From Cacconaster sp045599325 (GTDB lineage Bacteria > Bacteroidota > Bacteroidia > Bacteroidales > UBA932): a DNA stretch of 6,666 nt. Shown in pieces: positions 5,660 to 6,666 of this stretch. Under the pieces are notes generated by a model. That model was not told where the DNA came from. It ran no database searches and saw only the letters and a list, made by a program, of their open reading frames with translations. The first letter of the stretch is position 1. Each line of letters begins with the position of its first letter. The position numbers and the translations under genes were made by a program. The DNA lies in assembly GCA_045599325.1 (NCBI GenBank), contig JAZRVT010000025.1, positions 1 to 6,666 on the forward strand. Reading direction: 5' to 3'.

Positions 5660-5675
5660 GGTTACCTGCGTAACC
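5660..5675 (-). repeat. Inverted repeat beside the second cassette promoter
   Basis: GGTTAC (5660-5665) and GTAACC (5670-5675) form a perfect 6-bp palindrome with a 4-base spacer. It lies 25 bases downstream of the RNase III-like gene and just upstream of the -33 element. It could be a weak terminator for the former (no U-run follows) or an operator for the latter. Its size is compatible with chance. Confidence 0.3.
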
Positions 5676-5700
5676 GTATGAATTATGACGGCCGGTGTCT

Positions 5701-6666
5701 CTACTTCGCCTTGTCCTCGAGATGACGGCGTTTCCTGGCGCTCATAGGGCGTGACTCCTTCGCTGCCTTGGCAGCGGCGCGGGCGGCATTGGCCGCCTTG
5801 CGGACCTTGGCCTCGGCCTGGCTCTTGCGGCGCTTGGCATCGCGCAGCTTCTTGATTTCGGCCAGCGCCTCCTCCTTCTTCCTGCGGGACTCGGCCTTCG
5901 CCTCGTCACGGGCTGCGATTTCAGCCTTTCTCGCGGCAATGCGCTCCTCTTCCTCGCGGCGTATGCGCTCCTGATATTCGGGATTGGACAGAAGGGCCTT
6001 TCGGCCGGGAGTGGCGAGGATGTTCAGAGCCATCTTCGATACCTTCCTGCGGGCGTACTGCCAGCTTTTGCTCGTCGCATCGCAGAGAACAGTGCCGTCA
6101 GAAAGCACGGCTGTGGCGCAGTGCAGGCCGTCCTCCGTCAGCGACATCTCTATCTTCAACCGCCTGCCGTCCGTCTGCTTCACCAGATAGTCGGCCTGCG
6201 AGAAGATGTCGTTGTTCCTGAGGTGATGCTTGAAGATATAGCGCGTCTCGTCATTCAGGATAAACTTGAATATGAACCAGTTCCGCACGCTCTCGTCAAG
6301 GGTGCTCACGTAGCCGAAGATGGCGTACACGAATATGTGCCTGTGCGCCTGCACGTCGAACCCTTCACCGCAGCGCACCCGTCCGGAGAGCTTCCACCTG
6401 TCGAAAAGCAGCATCAGGTAGTCGTTCTTGAAGAGGTTGCCGAGGATGTGCTGGAGCTGGGTGCCGCTCCCGCTGAAGAACTTGAAGAGAATCTCCGCCA
6501 CCTGACCCTTGAATACCGTCATCCCGGCGAAGACGTAGCGGCTGTTGCCACGTGCGCTGTCCTTCTTCCTTCCCCGGTCGTCCCCGGAGGCCTCGTAGAA
6601 CGAATCGTGAGTAAGAACTTCGCGGATCTTCGGCTCGGAGAAGATGCGGCGCAGGTCATTGTACGC
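5701..6666 (-). CDS. Degenerate RNase III-like protein with dsRNA-binding domain and basic/alanine-rich tail (partial, C-terminal 321 aa)
   Basis: The frame is open to the window edge at 6666, so the start is missing; the internal ATG at 6522 lies inside a conserved motif and is not the start. Residues 1-150 of the visible part follow the RNase III fold: LRRIF...REVLTHDSF matches the Q-x-A-L-T-H-x-S helix, NSRYVFAGM (41-49) sits at the NERLEFLGD signature, and FVYAIFGYVSTLD (112-124) sits at the VEALIG-x-x-x-L-D helix. Every catalytic acid in these motifs is replaced: E to S42, E to V45, D to M49, and the later D and E to I111 and Y114. Residues ~153-218 form a dsRNA-binding-like domain ending SKSWQYARRKVSKMAL, the usual S-K-K-x-A-E-x-x-A-A-x-x-A-L helix. 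Residues 219-321 are a charged, probably helical tail of Ala, Lys, Arg and Glu. It may bind structured RNA without cleaving it; remote fold assignment is by eye. Confidence 0.7.
   Translation of the reverse strand, partial: AYNDLRRIFSEPKIREVLTHDSFYEASGDDRGRKKDSARGNSRYVFAGMTVFKGQVAEILFKFFSGSGTQLQHILGNLFKNDYLMLLFDRWKLSGRVRCGEGFDVQAHRHIFVYAIFGYVSTLDESVRNWFIFKFILNDETRYIFKHHLRNNDIFSQADYLVKQTDGRRLKIEMSLTEDGLHCATAVLSDGTVLCDATSKSWQYARRKVSKMALNILATPGRKALLSNPEYQERIRREEEERIAARKAEIAARDEAKAESRRKKEEALAEIKKLRDAKRRKSQAEAKVRKAANAARAAAKAAKESRPMSARKRRHLEDKAK

Noticed and set aside
5742..5974. Overlapping ORFs in other frames across the alanine/lysine-rich tail (5742-5939 minus, 5768-5974 plus)
   Set aside because: They are shadows of the GC-rich, low-complexity tail of the RNase III-like gene, with composition expected from frame-shifted GCx/AAG/CGC codons and no recognisable domains.

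Overview
This window comes from a Bacteroidota genome, most likely the order Bacteroidales. Three things support this: two lipoproteins with fimbrillin-like architecture, matches to the Bacteroides-type -7 promoter box (TAnnTTTG) ahead of the genes, and weak or absent Shine-Dalgarno sequences. Genus and species cannot be read from the sequence.

Layout. (1) 1-~1284, minus strand: most of an IS110-family insertion sequence, cut off by the left window edge. Its transposase reads through the DEDD domain and the serine motif. It then hits a nine-A run (9 T on the plus strand, 295-303), after which the conserved C-terminal part continues in the -1 frame to position 1. A set of nested inverted repeats lies just upstream of the start codon. 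(2) ~1285-3524, plus strand: a promoter, a 51-aa small ORF (1364-1519), a 641-aa lipoprotein gene (1557-3482) and a strong hairpin terminator. (3) 3637-5656, minus strand: a second copy of the same gene arrangement facing the first, with a promoter (5627-5656), a 47-aa small ORF (5434-5577) and a 585-aa lipoprotein gene (3637-5394). (4) 5701-6666, minus strand: the C-terminal 321 residues of a protein with an RNase III-like fold plus a dsRNA-binding domain, lacking the catalytic acidic residues and carrying a long Ala/Lys/Arg/Glu-rich tail.

The main biological unit is the pair of convergent paralogous cassettes. Each has a Bacteroides-type promoter and a leader of about 45 nt. A tiny protein follows, with a shared motif (Y-x-S-P, then I-E-[VL], then L-C-x-S) and a divergent acidic tail. 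A gap of 37-39 nt leads to a lipoprotein. Each lipoprotein has an SPII signal, a fimbrillin-like N-terminal region, a swapped middle module (InlB/Listeria-Bacteroides repeat in one, BIG2 Ig-like domain in the other) and a shared C-terminal domain that looks like a C-type-lectin/FISUMP fold. The lipoproteins are presumably displayed on the cell surface. The small proteins have no assigned function that I recognise.

No stretch longer than 300 bases lacks a gene. The 3525-3636 gap between the two lipoprotein genes shows nothing convincing beyond the terminator at its left edge. I see no tRNA, rRNA, CRISPR array or reverse transcriptase.
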